DNA of 7,615 bases from Candidatus Altarchaeota archaeon (GTDB taxonomy: Archaea > Altiarchaeota > Altiarchaeia > IMC4 > QMZM01): NCBI GenBank assembly GCA_015523055.1, contig WALD01000068.1:1-7615 (forward strand), in the 5' to 3' direction. Positions 1-5,487 of the stretch are shown piece by piece (position 1 is the stretch's first letter; every line of letters starts with the position of its first letter). The position numbers were made by a program, and so were the translations under genes. The notes below the pieces were generated by a model, which had not been told where the DNA came from, searched no databases, and worked only from the letters and a program-made list of their open reading frames with translations.

Positions 1-2
1 AG

Positions 3-143
3 AACGAAAAGATGGATGCAAGAAGGCTGATATGCTCGGTATGCGGCGCCCATGATGGTGTTATCCATAAATACGGACTGAATCTTTGCAGGAGATGTTT
101 CAAGGAGAACGCAAGTAATATCGGTTTTAAAAAATATAGATAG
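3..143 (+). CDS. rps14: Small ribosomal subunit protein uS14, zinc-ribbon type (5' end probably outside window)
   Basis: Small-subunit head protein uS14 of the archaeal zinc-binding type. The visible frame reads through two Cys-x2-Cys pairs (CSVC and CRRC), which would hold one zinc ion, and ends in the family signature IGFKKYR before a TAG stop at 141-143. The segment KYGLNLCRRCF is close to the core of archaeal uS14. An ATG at 12 would give only 43 residues. Archaeal uS14 usually has about 50-57, with some ten basic residues before the first cysteine, and the frame stays open to the window edge. I therefore treat the gene as probably 5'-truncated here, with ATG 12 as the alternative start. 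The stop lies 3 nt before uS7 in the same frame, so the two are very likely co-transcribed and translationally coupled. In most archaea uS14 sits in the uL5-uS8 cluster, so this position is unusual. Confidence 0.88.
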   Translation, partial: NEKMDARRLICSVCGAHDGVIHKYGLNLCRRCFKENASNIGFKKYR

Positions 144-146
144 AGG

Positions 147-758
147 ATGGATATAGATGCAAAAAAACTCTTTGGAAAGTGGGACTTTACGGTTGATGTG
201 AAGGATGAAGGCCTGAAAAGGTATATATGTCTTGAACCGGTCTATATTCCCCACACGGCAGGTAGAAGGTCTGGCAAACAGTTTGCAAAGAGCAAGATGA
301 ATATCGTTGAGCGCCTTGCAAACAGGATGATGCGATCCGGTCAGGGAACCAAGAAAGTAGCGGGCCGTTATATACGTGGAGGCGGGAATACGGGGAAGAA
401 GCAGAATGCGATGAACATAGTCAGGAATGCTTTTGAGATCATAGAGAAACAGACCAAGCAGAATCCTATCCAGGTGTTTGTAAATGCAATCATAAATGCG
501 GGGCCGAGGGAAGAGACCACCACCATCATATATGGTGGGATCCGCTATCACAAGGCTGTTGATATCTCGTCCCAGAGGCGGACTGATTTTGCTCTTAAAT
601 ATCTATCTCTAGGTGCCTTCTCAACAGCATTTAATTCAAAGAATTCTGTTGAGGGGTGTCTGGCCAATGAAATAATCTGGGCCGCGAATTCTGATACAAA
701 AAGCTATGCAATCCAGCGCAAGGAAGAGACAGAGAGGATTGCAAAGTCTTCAAGATAA
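147..758 (+). CDS. rps7: Small ribosomal subunit protein uS7
   Basis: Primary 16S rRNA-binding protein that starts assembly of the 30S head and lines the mRNA exit channel near the E site. At 203 residues it has the archaeal/eukaryotic length; bacterial S7 is about 156. The N-terminal archaeal motif LFGKWDF is followed by LKRYICLEPVYIPHTAGR, then the rRNA-binding core with NIVERLANRMMRSG (about residues 52-65), a conserved NTGKK (about 81-85), NPIQVFVNAIINAGPREETT (about 106-125) and the C-terminal RKEETERIAKSSR, which matches the usual R-K-x-E-x-ER-A ending. The ATG follows the uS14 TAG with only AGG between. A purine-rich stretch abuts the start with no usable Shine-Dalgarno spacing, so reinitiation after uS14 is a likely mode of translation. 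In most archaea EF-2 follows directly; here a PIN-like gene and repeats lie between. Confidence 0.97.
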   Translation: MDIDAKKLFGKWDFTVDVKDEGLKRYICLEPVYIPHTAGRRSGKQFAKSKMNIVERLANRMMRSGQGTKKVAGRYIRGGGNTGKKQNAMNIVRNAFEIIEKQTKQNPIQVFVNAIINAGPREETTTIIYGGIRYHKAVDISSQRRTDFALKYLSLGAFSTAFNSKNSVEGCLANEIIWAANSDTKSYAIQRKEETERIAKSSR

Positions 759-792
759 GAGGGGATTGGAGATTTATGGAGATTAGATTCAT

Positions 793-834
793 GCCGAACC
801 CGGTGGAATTCAAAGGAATTCCGGGGGGTTTGGC
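793..834 (+). repeat. 42-nt inverted repeat / hairpin after uS7
   Basis: Positions 793-801 pair with 826-834 (nine pairs, one of them G-U). After a 2x2 mismatch of G opposite G, 804-811 pairs with 816-823 (eight pairs, one of them U-G), closing on the tetraloop AAAG at 812-815. The inner arm is GGAATTC against GAATTCC. I derived the pairing by hand. No U-run follows, so it is not a classical intrinsic terminator. It could be a processing or protein-binding site in the uS7-PIN transcript, a transcript stabiliser, or the remains of a small mobile element. The downstream copy near 1288-1300 keeps only a 5-bp version of the inner stem. Confidence 0.75.
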
Positions 835-871
835 TGGTAAGATTGAGTAAAGGCTACAAAACAGAGAATGA
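804..871 (+). repeat. Imperfect direct repeat, upstream copy (A)
   Basis: Upstream member of a pair of diverged direct repeats flanking the PIN-like gene. Shared blocks in order are the AATTC / AAGGAATTC core, a G- and T-rich step ending TTTGG, ATTGA, GTAAA, and ACAG followed by AATGA. My hand alignment gives about 46 identities over some 60-70 columns with several short gaps. The copy ends on the ATG of the PIN-like gene and overlaps the inner half of the hairpin at 793-834. Common ancestry is likely but not proven by eye. Confidence 0.5.
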
Positions 872-1266
872 GGATATATTGTAATAGCAATGTCTTTGGA
901 AGACCATTTGATGATCTAAGTCAAGAGAGAGTGTTTAATGAGGCGATAGCATCCGTTAAAATATCCTCACTCTCTAAACTTGATTTTGTTTCCATAGCCA
1001 CATCCGAGGTTTTACTTACTGAGGTATCTCTTATTGAGGATGAATCAAAGAAAGAGTTAGTTGAATCACTCATCATAAGCGTGTATAAAGAAATTGGTCC
1101 AATCAAGACTGTAAAATTTTTTCAATTGATTGGCGTAAGCAGAGGCGATACTCTAAAAGAGATAGAGGGAAAAACATCCCAGATGAGCAAGAAAGAGGCG
1201 TTGGATTTGATTAAAAAAGCTGGAACGAAGAGAAAAGATTTGTGGAAGGATGTTGGGTTGGTTTAG
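868..1266 (+). CDS. PIN-domain-like protein, degenerate (VapC-related), inserted between uS7 and EF-2
   Basis: The N-terminus reads MRIYCNSNVFGRPFDD followed by SQERVFNEA, which follows the pattern of archaeal PIN/VapC-like proteins (YLDTNVFNRPFDDQSQERIRLEA). The segment ISLSK-type linker then SEVLLTEVSLI (residues 46-56) corresponds to the second conserved PIN block. PIN proteins are metal-dependent RNases, often toxins that cut tRNA or rRNA. Two things are wrong for an active enzyme. The first metal-binding Asp of the DTN/DSN motif is Asn6. The usual later acidic block around DALHLA, and the TTD after it, cannot be found; the C-terminal third is instead a lysine-rich tail ending KKAGTKRKDLWKDVGLV. 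At 132 residues it is slightly short. GC at 901-1260 is about 37% by hand count against about 43-48% in sampled lines of EF-2, which suggests recent acquisition. No antitoxin gene is adjacent. The start ATG 868 lacks a good Shine-Dalgarno. It could be a decayed toxin, a non-catalytic RNA-binding regulator, or a divergent family. Confidence 0.7.
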   Translation: MRIYCNSNVFGRPFDDLSQERVFNEAIASVKISSLSKLDFVSIATSEVLLTEVSLIEDESKKELVESLIISVYKEIGPIKTVKFFQLIGVSRGDTLKEIEGKTSQMSKKEALDLIKKAGTKRKDLWKDVGLV

Positions 1267-1284
1267 ATTAATGGTGATATGAAA

Positions 1285-1343
1285 TGAAATTCAAGGAATT
1301 CTAGTGTTTTGGTTGATGATAATTGAATGAGTAAACAGAATGA
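1285..1343 (+). repeat. Imperfect direct repeat, downstream copy (B)
   Basis: Downstream member of the repeat pair, lying between the PIN-like stop and EF-2. It keeps the AATTC-AAG-GAATTC core (1288-1301), TTTGG (1308-1312), ATTGA (1322-1326), GTAAA (1331-1335) and ACAG-AATGA (1335-1343) in the same order as copy A. The hairpin has decayed to about 5 bp. One reading is that A and B derive from a single intergenic sequence duplicated when the PIN-like gene arrived. Confidence 0.5.
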
Positions 1344-1375
1344 AATAAGAGGAGAAAAAAAAAAAGGTACTAAAA

Positions 1376-3571
1376 ATGGGCGCCAGGGAAGATAAGATTA
1401 TGGGAGAGATCAAGGAGTTGATTGATAAGCCAGAGTATATTCGGAACATGGGCATTGTTGCCCATATAGACCATGGGAAAACAACCCTGTCAGACAATCT
1501 TTTGTACAATGCAGGAATGATCTCCCGGGAGATGGCAGGCAAACAGCTTGCCCTTGACTTTCACGATGACGAAAGGGAAAGAGGGATTACTATAAACGCG
1601 GCCAATGTTTCTATGGTCCATTCCTACGAGGACAGAAAATATCTGATAAACTTGATTGATACCCCTGGCCATGTAGATTTTGGTGGAGATGTAACCCGGG
1701 CAATGAGAGCAGTTGACGGAGTAATTGTAGTAGTATGTGCTGTTGAGGGGGTAATGCCTCAGACGAAGACCGTAATCAGTCAGGCCCTCCGGGAGAGGGT
1801 CAGGCCTACTCTCTTTATAAACAAGGTCGACCGTCTCATCAACGAATTGAAGCTGACTCCTGAGGAGCTGCAGAAGAGATTCTTTAAAATCATAATGGAT
1901 GTGAATAAGATTATAAAACAGAGGCAGCCTGAAGGAGTTGACTGGACGGTAAGTGTTGAGGGAGGAAGCGTCGCCTTTGGCTCTGCCTATCATAACTGGG
2001 CAATTTCGGTCCCATACATGAAGCAGAGCAACATCACATTCAGGGATATTATTGATCAATGTGTTGAGGAAAAACAGAAAGAGTTGTCGGAAAAGGCCCC
2101 TGCTCACGAGATTCTTCTTAACATTGCTGTAAAACATCTCCCAAACCCTATGGAGGCGCAGAGATTCAGAATACCGAGGATATGGAAGGGAGACCTGGAG
2201 AGCGATATAGGTAAATCAATGATCGCCTGCGATTCCAGCGGAAAATTAGCTATGATGATAACCAACATCTCCGTATTTGATAAGAGGGAAGGAGAGGTTG
2301 CCACAGGCAGAATCTTCTCAGGGACGGTTAGACAGGGACAGGATGTCTACCTGATTGGGGCAAAATCCACCGAAAGGGTTCAACAGGTAAGTGTCTACAT
2401 GGGAGCAAGCAGATTAAATATGGATGCGGTTTCTGCAGGTAACATTGTTGGAATAACCGGTTTGAAGAAGGCATTTGCTGGAGAGACGGTTTCCATTGAG
2501 GAGATAAAGCCCTTTGAGGCGATGATTCACACATCTGAGCCGGTGGTTACTATGGCGATAGAGGCCCGAAATATGAAGGATCTACCAAGGGTGATTGAGG
2601 TCCTGAGGCAGACGTCCAAGGAGGACCCTGCACTCAGAGTGCAGATTGACGAGGAAACCGGTGAAAATCTACTCTCCGGGATGGGTGAATTACATCTTGA
2701 TGTTATAGTAAACCGAATAAAGGCTAATGGTCTCCAAATAATTGCATCCCCCCCAATAGTAGTCTACAGAGAAACAATTTCCGGGAAATTCGGTCCTGTT
2801 GAGGGTAAATCCCCTAACAAGCATAATAAGTTCCAGATTGCGGTGGAGCCCCTTGAGGATTCAGTATATAAAGCAATAGTTGAAGAAGAAATTCAGGAGG
2901 GAAGAAGAAAGGGCAGGAGCAAGGATATAAGGGCAGAGTTGGTTGAGTTGGGGATGGACAGTGAAGAGGCCAGGAGAGTTATTGACATATTTCATGGTAA
3001 TCTCTTTGTTGACATGACCCGGGGTATTCAACACCTTGATGAGGTTATGGAATTGATGCTTGATTCGTTTGAGGACGTTATGAATAATGGTCCCCTTGCC
3101 AGAGAACCTATGATAAAGGTCAAGGTAAAGCTGATGGATGCTACTCTTCACGAGGATGCGATCCACAGGGGCCCCGCTCAGGTATATCCTGCAATAAAGA
3201 ATCCAATCTATGCCTGCCTGCTTAAATCGGAGCCATGCATAATGGAGCCCATACAGAAGGTATGGATAGACACCCCACAGGACTATATGGGGGCTGTAAC
3301 GCAGGAACTGCAGAAGAGAAGGGGTGTAATACTGCAGATGAACCAGAAGGACGATATGATGACTGTGGAGGGAAAGGTACCTGTGGGCGAGTCCTTCGGT
3401 TTTGCGGGAGATATCAGGAGTGCAACTGAGGGCCATGCCATCTGGAGTACGGAGAATTCCGGCTTCGAAAAACTCCCCAGCGAGCTCCAGGGTAAGATAG
3501 TTATGGACGTGAGAAAGAGGAAGGGCCTTAAAATGGAGATCCCCCGGGCGGAGGCATTCATGGAGCGATGA
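1376..3571 (+). CDS. fusA: Translation elongation factor 2 (EF-2), ribosomal translocase
   Basis: GTPase that drives translocation of tRNA and mRNA after peptide bond formation. At 731 residues it has the normal archaeal length. The G domain shows G1 AHIDHGKTT (29-37), G2 in ERGITI (68-73), G3 DTPGH (95-99) and G4 NKVD (149-152), followed by domain II and the domain III block SGMGELHLDVI (about 434-443). Domain IV carries LHEDAIHRGPAQ, in which His597 is the residue expected to become diphthamide, so the diphthamide pathway is probably present. The C-terminus keeps FGFAGDIRSAT (674-684) and RKRKGLKMEIP. The start gives MGAREDKIMGEIKELI, matching archaeal EF-2 N-termini. Just upstream are an 11-A run (1355-1365) and a weak AAGGT (1364-1368) 7 nt from the ATG; a better AGAGGAG at 1348-1354 is too distant. 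A U-rich tract follows the stop, so EF-2 may end the first transcription unit. No intein or frameshift is visible. Confidence 0.98.
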   Translation: MGAREDKIMGEIKELIDKPEYIRNMGIVAHIDHGKTTLSDNLLYNAGMISREMAGKQLALDFHDDERERGITINAANVSMVHSYEDRKYLINLIDTPGHVDFGGDVTRAMRAVDGVIVVVCAVEGVMPQTKTVISQALRERVRPTLFINKVDRLINELKLTPEELQKRFFKIIMDVNKIIKQRQPEGVDWTVSVEGGSVAFGSAYHNWAISVPYMKQSNITFRDIIDQCVEEKQKELSEKAPAHEILLNIAVKHLPNPMEAQRFRIPRIWKGDLESDIGKSMIACDSSGKLAMMITNISVFDKREGEVATGRIFSGTVRQGQDVYLIGAKSTERVQQVSVYMGASRLNMDAVSAGNIVGITGLKKAFAGETVSIEEIKPFEAMIHTSEPVVTMAIEARNMKDLPRVIEVLRQTSKEDPALRVQIDEETGENLLSGMGELHLDVIVNRIKANGLQIIASPPIVVYRETISGKFGPVEGKSPNKHNKFQIAVEPLEDSVYKAIVEEEIQEGRRKGRSKDIRAELVELGMDSEEARRVIDIFHGNLFVDMTRGIQHLDEVMELMLDSFEDVMNNGPLAREPMIKVKVKLMDATLHEDAIHRGPAQVYPAIKNPIYACLLKSEPCIMEPIQKVWIDTPQDYMGAVTQELQKRRGVILQMNQKDDMMTVEGKVPVGESFGFAGDIRSATEGHAIWSTENSGFEKLPSELQGKIVMDVRKRKGLKMEIPRAEAFMER

Positions 3572-3577
3572 TGATGG

Positions 3578-3594
3578 TTTTATCTTTTTTGTTC
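3578..3594 (+). terminator. U-rich archaeal-type terminator after EF-2
   Basis: A T-rich run with a T6 core begins 7 nt after the EF-2 stop, with no stable hairpin before it. Archaeal RNA polymerase terminates at such oligo-T tracts. It suits a break between EF-2 and EF-1A, since a TATA-like box follows. Confidence 0.5.
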
Positions 3595-3615
3595 TATGAG
3601 TGGGGGCAGCAGGGC

Positions 3616-3630
3616 TTTTTTAAAGCTTAA
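3616..3630 (+). promoter_or_regulatory. TATA-like box A upstream of EF-1A
   Basis: The sequence TTTTTAAAGCTTAA resembles an archaeal box A and would place the transcript start near 3645-3650, giving a leader of about 50 nt for EF-1A. No clear purine-rich BRE precedes it, and the same bases can form a 5-bp hairpin (GCTTT-TTT-AAAGC), so the call is tentative. Confidence 0.4.
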
Positions 3631-3681
3631 TTCAAATAGTATTACGCATCCTTTTACAGTAGAGAAGGTAATGCAAACCTT

Positions 3682-3686
3682 GAGGT
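3682..3686 (+). promoter_or_regulatory. Shine-Dalgarno of EF-1A
   Basis: GAGGT ends 9 nt before the EF-1A ATG at 3696, within a TGAGGTAGAT context that matches the archaeal 16S rRNA 3' end well. It supports this ATG as the start and contrasts with the weak sites of EF-2, uS7 and the PIN-like gene. Confidence 0.65.
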
Positions 3687-3695
3687 AGATTCAAA

Positions 3696-4967
3696 ATGGC
3701 AGGGAAACCACATATAAATCTAGTATTTGTAGGACATGTAGACCACGGCAAGTCAACAACGGTGGGTAGAATGCTCTATGAGCTTGGAGAAGTCAGTGAG
3801 CAGATTATGAAGAAATATAAGGACGAGGCAGAGAAGCTGGGAAAGGGAACATTTGAGTTTGCATGGGTTATGGATTCTCTTAAGGATGAAAGGGAGAGGG
3901 GTTTGACAATAGACATAGCTCACAAGAAGTTTCAAACCGACAAGAATTTTTTTACTATCATTGATGCTCCGGGACACAGGGATTTTGTCAAGAACATGAT
4001 TACCGGAACAAGTCAGGCAGATGCGGCGGTTCTGGTTTGCTCAGTAAAGGATGGCATTCAGCCCCAGACCAAGGAGCATGCTTTCTTATCAAAAACTCTT
4101 GGAGTCCAGCAGCTGATTGTGTCCATGAACAAGATGGATACCGTCAACTACGATGAGGCCCAGTATAATAAGGTAAAAGATGATTTAACAAAGTTACTGG
4201 CAAGTATTGGATATAAGGTTGACCAGATCCCCATGATACCTACATCTGCTTATGCTGGTGACAACCTTACTAAAAGAAGTGAGAATATGACCTGGTATAA
4301 GGGTCCGACTCTCCTTGAGGCTTTAAATGATCTAAAGGCTCCGGAGAAACCAGTTGACAAACCATTGAGATTGCCAATTCAGGATGTATACAATATAACC
4401 GGGGTTGGAACCGTTCCTGTTGGGAGAGTGGAAACCGGAGTACTAAAACCGGGGATGAAGATTGTATTTATGCCATCCGGTGCGCAGGGAGAGATAAAGA
4501 CCATAGAGATGCACCATGAGCAGCTTCCACAGGCAGTTCCAGGAGATAATGTTGGCTTCAATGTAAGGGGTATCGGAAAGAAAGATGCCAAGAGAGGCGA
4601 CGTTGCAGGCCCTATCGATAATCCACCTACAGTGGCTGAGGAATTTACTGCACAGATTGTTGTTCTTCAACATCCTTCAGCAATTACTGTTGGCTACACC
4701 CCCGTTTTTCACGTGCATACAGCTCAGGTGGCATGTACGTTTACAGAACTTGTAAAGAAGATAGATCCAAAGACTGGTGGAGTTCTTCAGGAGAAACCGG
4801 AATTCCTTCAGACGGGTGATGTTGCCGTTGTAAAGATAAAACCGACCAAGCTACTGGTTATAGAGCCAGCAAAGGAATTTCCCCAGCTGGGCAGGTTTGC
4901 GATAAGGGATATGGGTCAGACAGTTGCAGCGGGTATGGTGCTGGAGGTCAAGAAGAAACAGATGTAA
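3696..4967 (+). CDS. tuf: Translation elongation factor 1-alpha (aEF-1A)
   Basis: GTPase that delivers aminoacyl-tRNA to the ribosomal A site. In archaea it is also the carrier of release factor aRF1 and of Pelota, which is encoded downstream here. At 423 residues it is complete. The G domain shows G1 GHVDHGKST (13-21), G2 GLTID (69-73), G3 DAPGH (90-94), G4 NKMD (145-148) and G5 TSA (183-185). Domains II and III follow from about residue 220 (LPIQDVYNITGVGTVPVGRVETG) to the end (FAIRDMGQTVAAGMV). The start has a good Shine-Dalgarno and gives MAGKPHINLVFVGHVDHG, the usual archaeal N-terminus. The stop TAA lies one base before the TTG start of uS10, so the two genes form a tight operon. Codons for LGEVSEQ (3783-3803) are part of a 25-nt stretch almost identical to one in uS10. 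Confidence 0.98.
   Translation: MAGKPHINLVFVGHVDHGKSTTVGRMLYELGEVSEQIMKKYKDEAEKLGKGTFEFAWVMDSLKDERERGLTIDIAHKKFQTDKNFFTIIDAPGHRDFVKNMITGTSQADAAVLVCSVKDGIQPQTKEHAFLSKTLGVQQLIVSMNKMDTVNYDEAQYNKVKDDLTKLLASIGYKVDQIPMIPTSAYAGDNLTKRSENMTWYKGPTLLEALNDLKAPEKPVDKPLRLPIQDVYNITGVGTVPVGRVETGVLKPGMKIVFMPSGAQGEIKTIEMHHEQLPQAVPGDNVGFNVRGIGKKDAKRGDVAGPIDNPPTVAEEFTAQIVVLQHPSAITVGYTPVFHVHTAQVACTFTELVKKIDPKTGGVLQEKPEFLQTGDVAVVKIKPTKLLVIEPAKEFPQLGRFAIRDMGQTVAAGMVLEVKKKQM
3781..3805 (+). repeat. 25-nt repeat, copy 1 (inside EF-1A)
   Basis: This stretch matches 5012-5036 in uS10 at 24 of 25 positions (18 identical, one A/G difference, 6 identical). Both copies are read in the same frame, as LGEVSEQ here and LGEVSGQ in uS10. 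Confidence 0.9.
4943..4950 (+). promoter_or_regulatory. Shine-Dalgarno-like site for uS10 inside the EF-1A end
   Basis: GGAGGTCA lies in the last codons of EF-1A, 18 nt before the TTG start of uS10. This is longer than the usual 5-10 nt spacing. It may help ribosomes finishing EF-1A to restart at the adjacent TTG. Confidence 0.35.
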
Positions 4968-4968
4968 A

Positions 4969-5277
4969 TTGGAGAAAGCGAGAATAATCATTATAGGTCA
5001 TGACCCAAAAAAGCTTGGAGAAGTCAGTGGGCAGATAGTCGACATAACAAAGAAGATAGGTACCCGGTATTCCGGCCCTGTTCCATTACCTACTAAGAAG
5101 ATGCGGATAACCACCCGGAAGTCCCCTGATGGTGAGGGAACTGAAACATGGGAGAGGTGGGAGATGCGCATCCATAAGCGGGTTATCGATGTTGATGCTG
5201 ACGAACGCTCACTGAGGCAGATAATGCGTGTCCAGGTGCCTGACCAGATACATATTGAGATTGAGCTTACGAAATAA
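4969..5277 (+). CDS. rps10: Small ribosomal subunit protein uS10
   Basis: Head protein of the 30S subunit. It runs 102 residues, the normal archaeal length, with KARIIIIGHDPKKLGEV at the N-terminus, PLPTKKMRITTRKSPDGEGTETWERWEMRIHKR in the middle and the typical ending VQVPDQIHIEIEL. I place the start at TTG 4969, one base after the EF-1A stop. It yields MEKARI, aligning with the usual MQKARI, and no in-frame ATG or GTG lies nearby. A more upstream TTG at 4924 would add 15 residues (reading MQRVWCWRSRRNRCK) that are only a frame-shifted reading of the EF-1A end, so I reject it. Production is presumably coupled to EF-1A. A U-rich tract after the stop probably ends the transcript. Codons at 5012-5036 repeat a stretch of EF-1A. 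Confidence 0.95.
   Translation: MEKARIIIIGHDPKKLGEVSGQIVDITKKIGTRYSGPVPLPTKKMRITTRKSPDGEGTETWERWEMRIHKRVIDVDADERSLRQIMRVQVPDQIHIEIELTK
5012..5036 (+). repeat. 25-nt repeat, copy 2 (inside uS10)
   Basis: Matches 3781-3805 in EF-1A at 24 of 25 positions, in the same direction and reading frame. EF-1A and uS10 are not homologous, so the identity does not come from gene duplication. Confidence 0.9.
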
Positions 5278-5278
5278 A

Positions 5279-5298
5279 TTCTTTTCTTTGTTTATTCT
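5279..5298 (+). terminator. U-rich terminator after uS10
   Basis: T-rich tract (two T-blocks of four and three, then GTTTATTCT) starts right after the uS10 stop, without a hairpin. This suits archaeal oligo-U termination and separates the EF-1A-uS10 unit from tRNA-Glu. Confidence 0.5.
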
Positions 5299-5310
5299 GA
5301 ATAGTTATGG

Positions 5311-5320
5311 TTATATTTAT
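5311..5320 (+). promoter_or_regulatory. TATA-like box A for tRNA-Glu
   Basis: TTATATTTAT is a good archaeal box A. It would start transcription near 5340-5345, leaving a 5' leader of about 30 nt to be removed by RNase P. A 12-nt copy of the tRNA 5' end directly follows the box. Confidence 0.45.
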
Positions 5321-5372
5321 GCTCCTATAGTGAATTACGAGTTGAAGATCTACAAGCAATAATCTCAAAAAC

Positions 5373-5447
5373 GCTCCTGTAGTGTAGTCCGGCCTATCAT
5401 TCCGGCCTTTCGAGCCGGTGACTCGGGTTCAAATCCCGACGGGAGCA
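5373..5447 (+). tRNA. trnE: tRNA-Glu (anticodon UUC)
   Basis: Folds by hand into a full cloverleaf. The acceptor stem 5373-5379 pairs with 5440-5446 (one U-G pair) and the discriminator is A5447. The D arm has only about three pairs, as is common in tRNA-Glu, with the invariant GG at 5391-5392. Anticodon stem 5402-5406 pairs with 5414-5418, enclosing loop CTTTCGA with anticodon TTC at 5409-5411, which reads GAA and GAG. The variable loop has 4 nt. T stem 5423-5427 pairs with 5435-5439 around TTCAAAT. No intron is present, and CCA is not encoded and must be added by the CCA enzyme. The gene ends 40 nt before Pelota. Confidence 0.97.
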
Positions 5448-5487
5448 TTATTCTATCCCTGATTCTATATCCTATCCTGGATTAGTG

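Noticed and set aside
124..138. TATA-like AT-rich stretch before uS7 as a promoter
   Set aside because: It lies inside the conserved uS14 C-terminal codons (GFKKYR) and is only about 13 nt from the uS7 ATG, too close for an archaeal box A.
793..834. Hairpin and flanking repeats as a CRISPR array or insertion-sequence ends
   Set aside because: There is one hairpin and one diverged repeat pair, no regular spacers, no transposase and no terminal inverted repeats shared by both ends of the PIN-like gene.
1490..2137. Long minus-strand open frame antisense to EF-2 (215 codons), and another at 2861-3436
   Set aside because: Both lie wholly inside EF-2, have no recognisable motifs or ribosome binding sites, and are expected shadows of a strongly constrained coding strand.
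4924..4968. Longer uS10 beginning at TTG 4924
   Set aside because: The extra 15 residues are a frame-shifted reading of the EF-1A end, and the family N-terminus begins at the TTG of 4969.
4996..5005. Perfect 10-bp palindrome GGTCATGACC in uS10
   Set aside because: It falls in conserved coding sequence near the start, is not repeated elsewhere that I can see, and short palindromes of this size occur by chance.
5373..5447. tRNA gene as an attachment site for an integrated element
   Set aside because: No copy of the tRNA 3' half and no integrase is found in the window; Pelota begins 40 nt downstream as an ordinary host gene.
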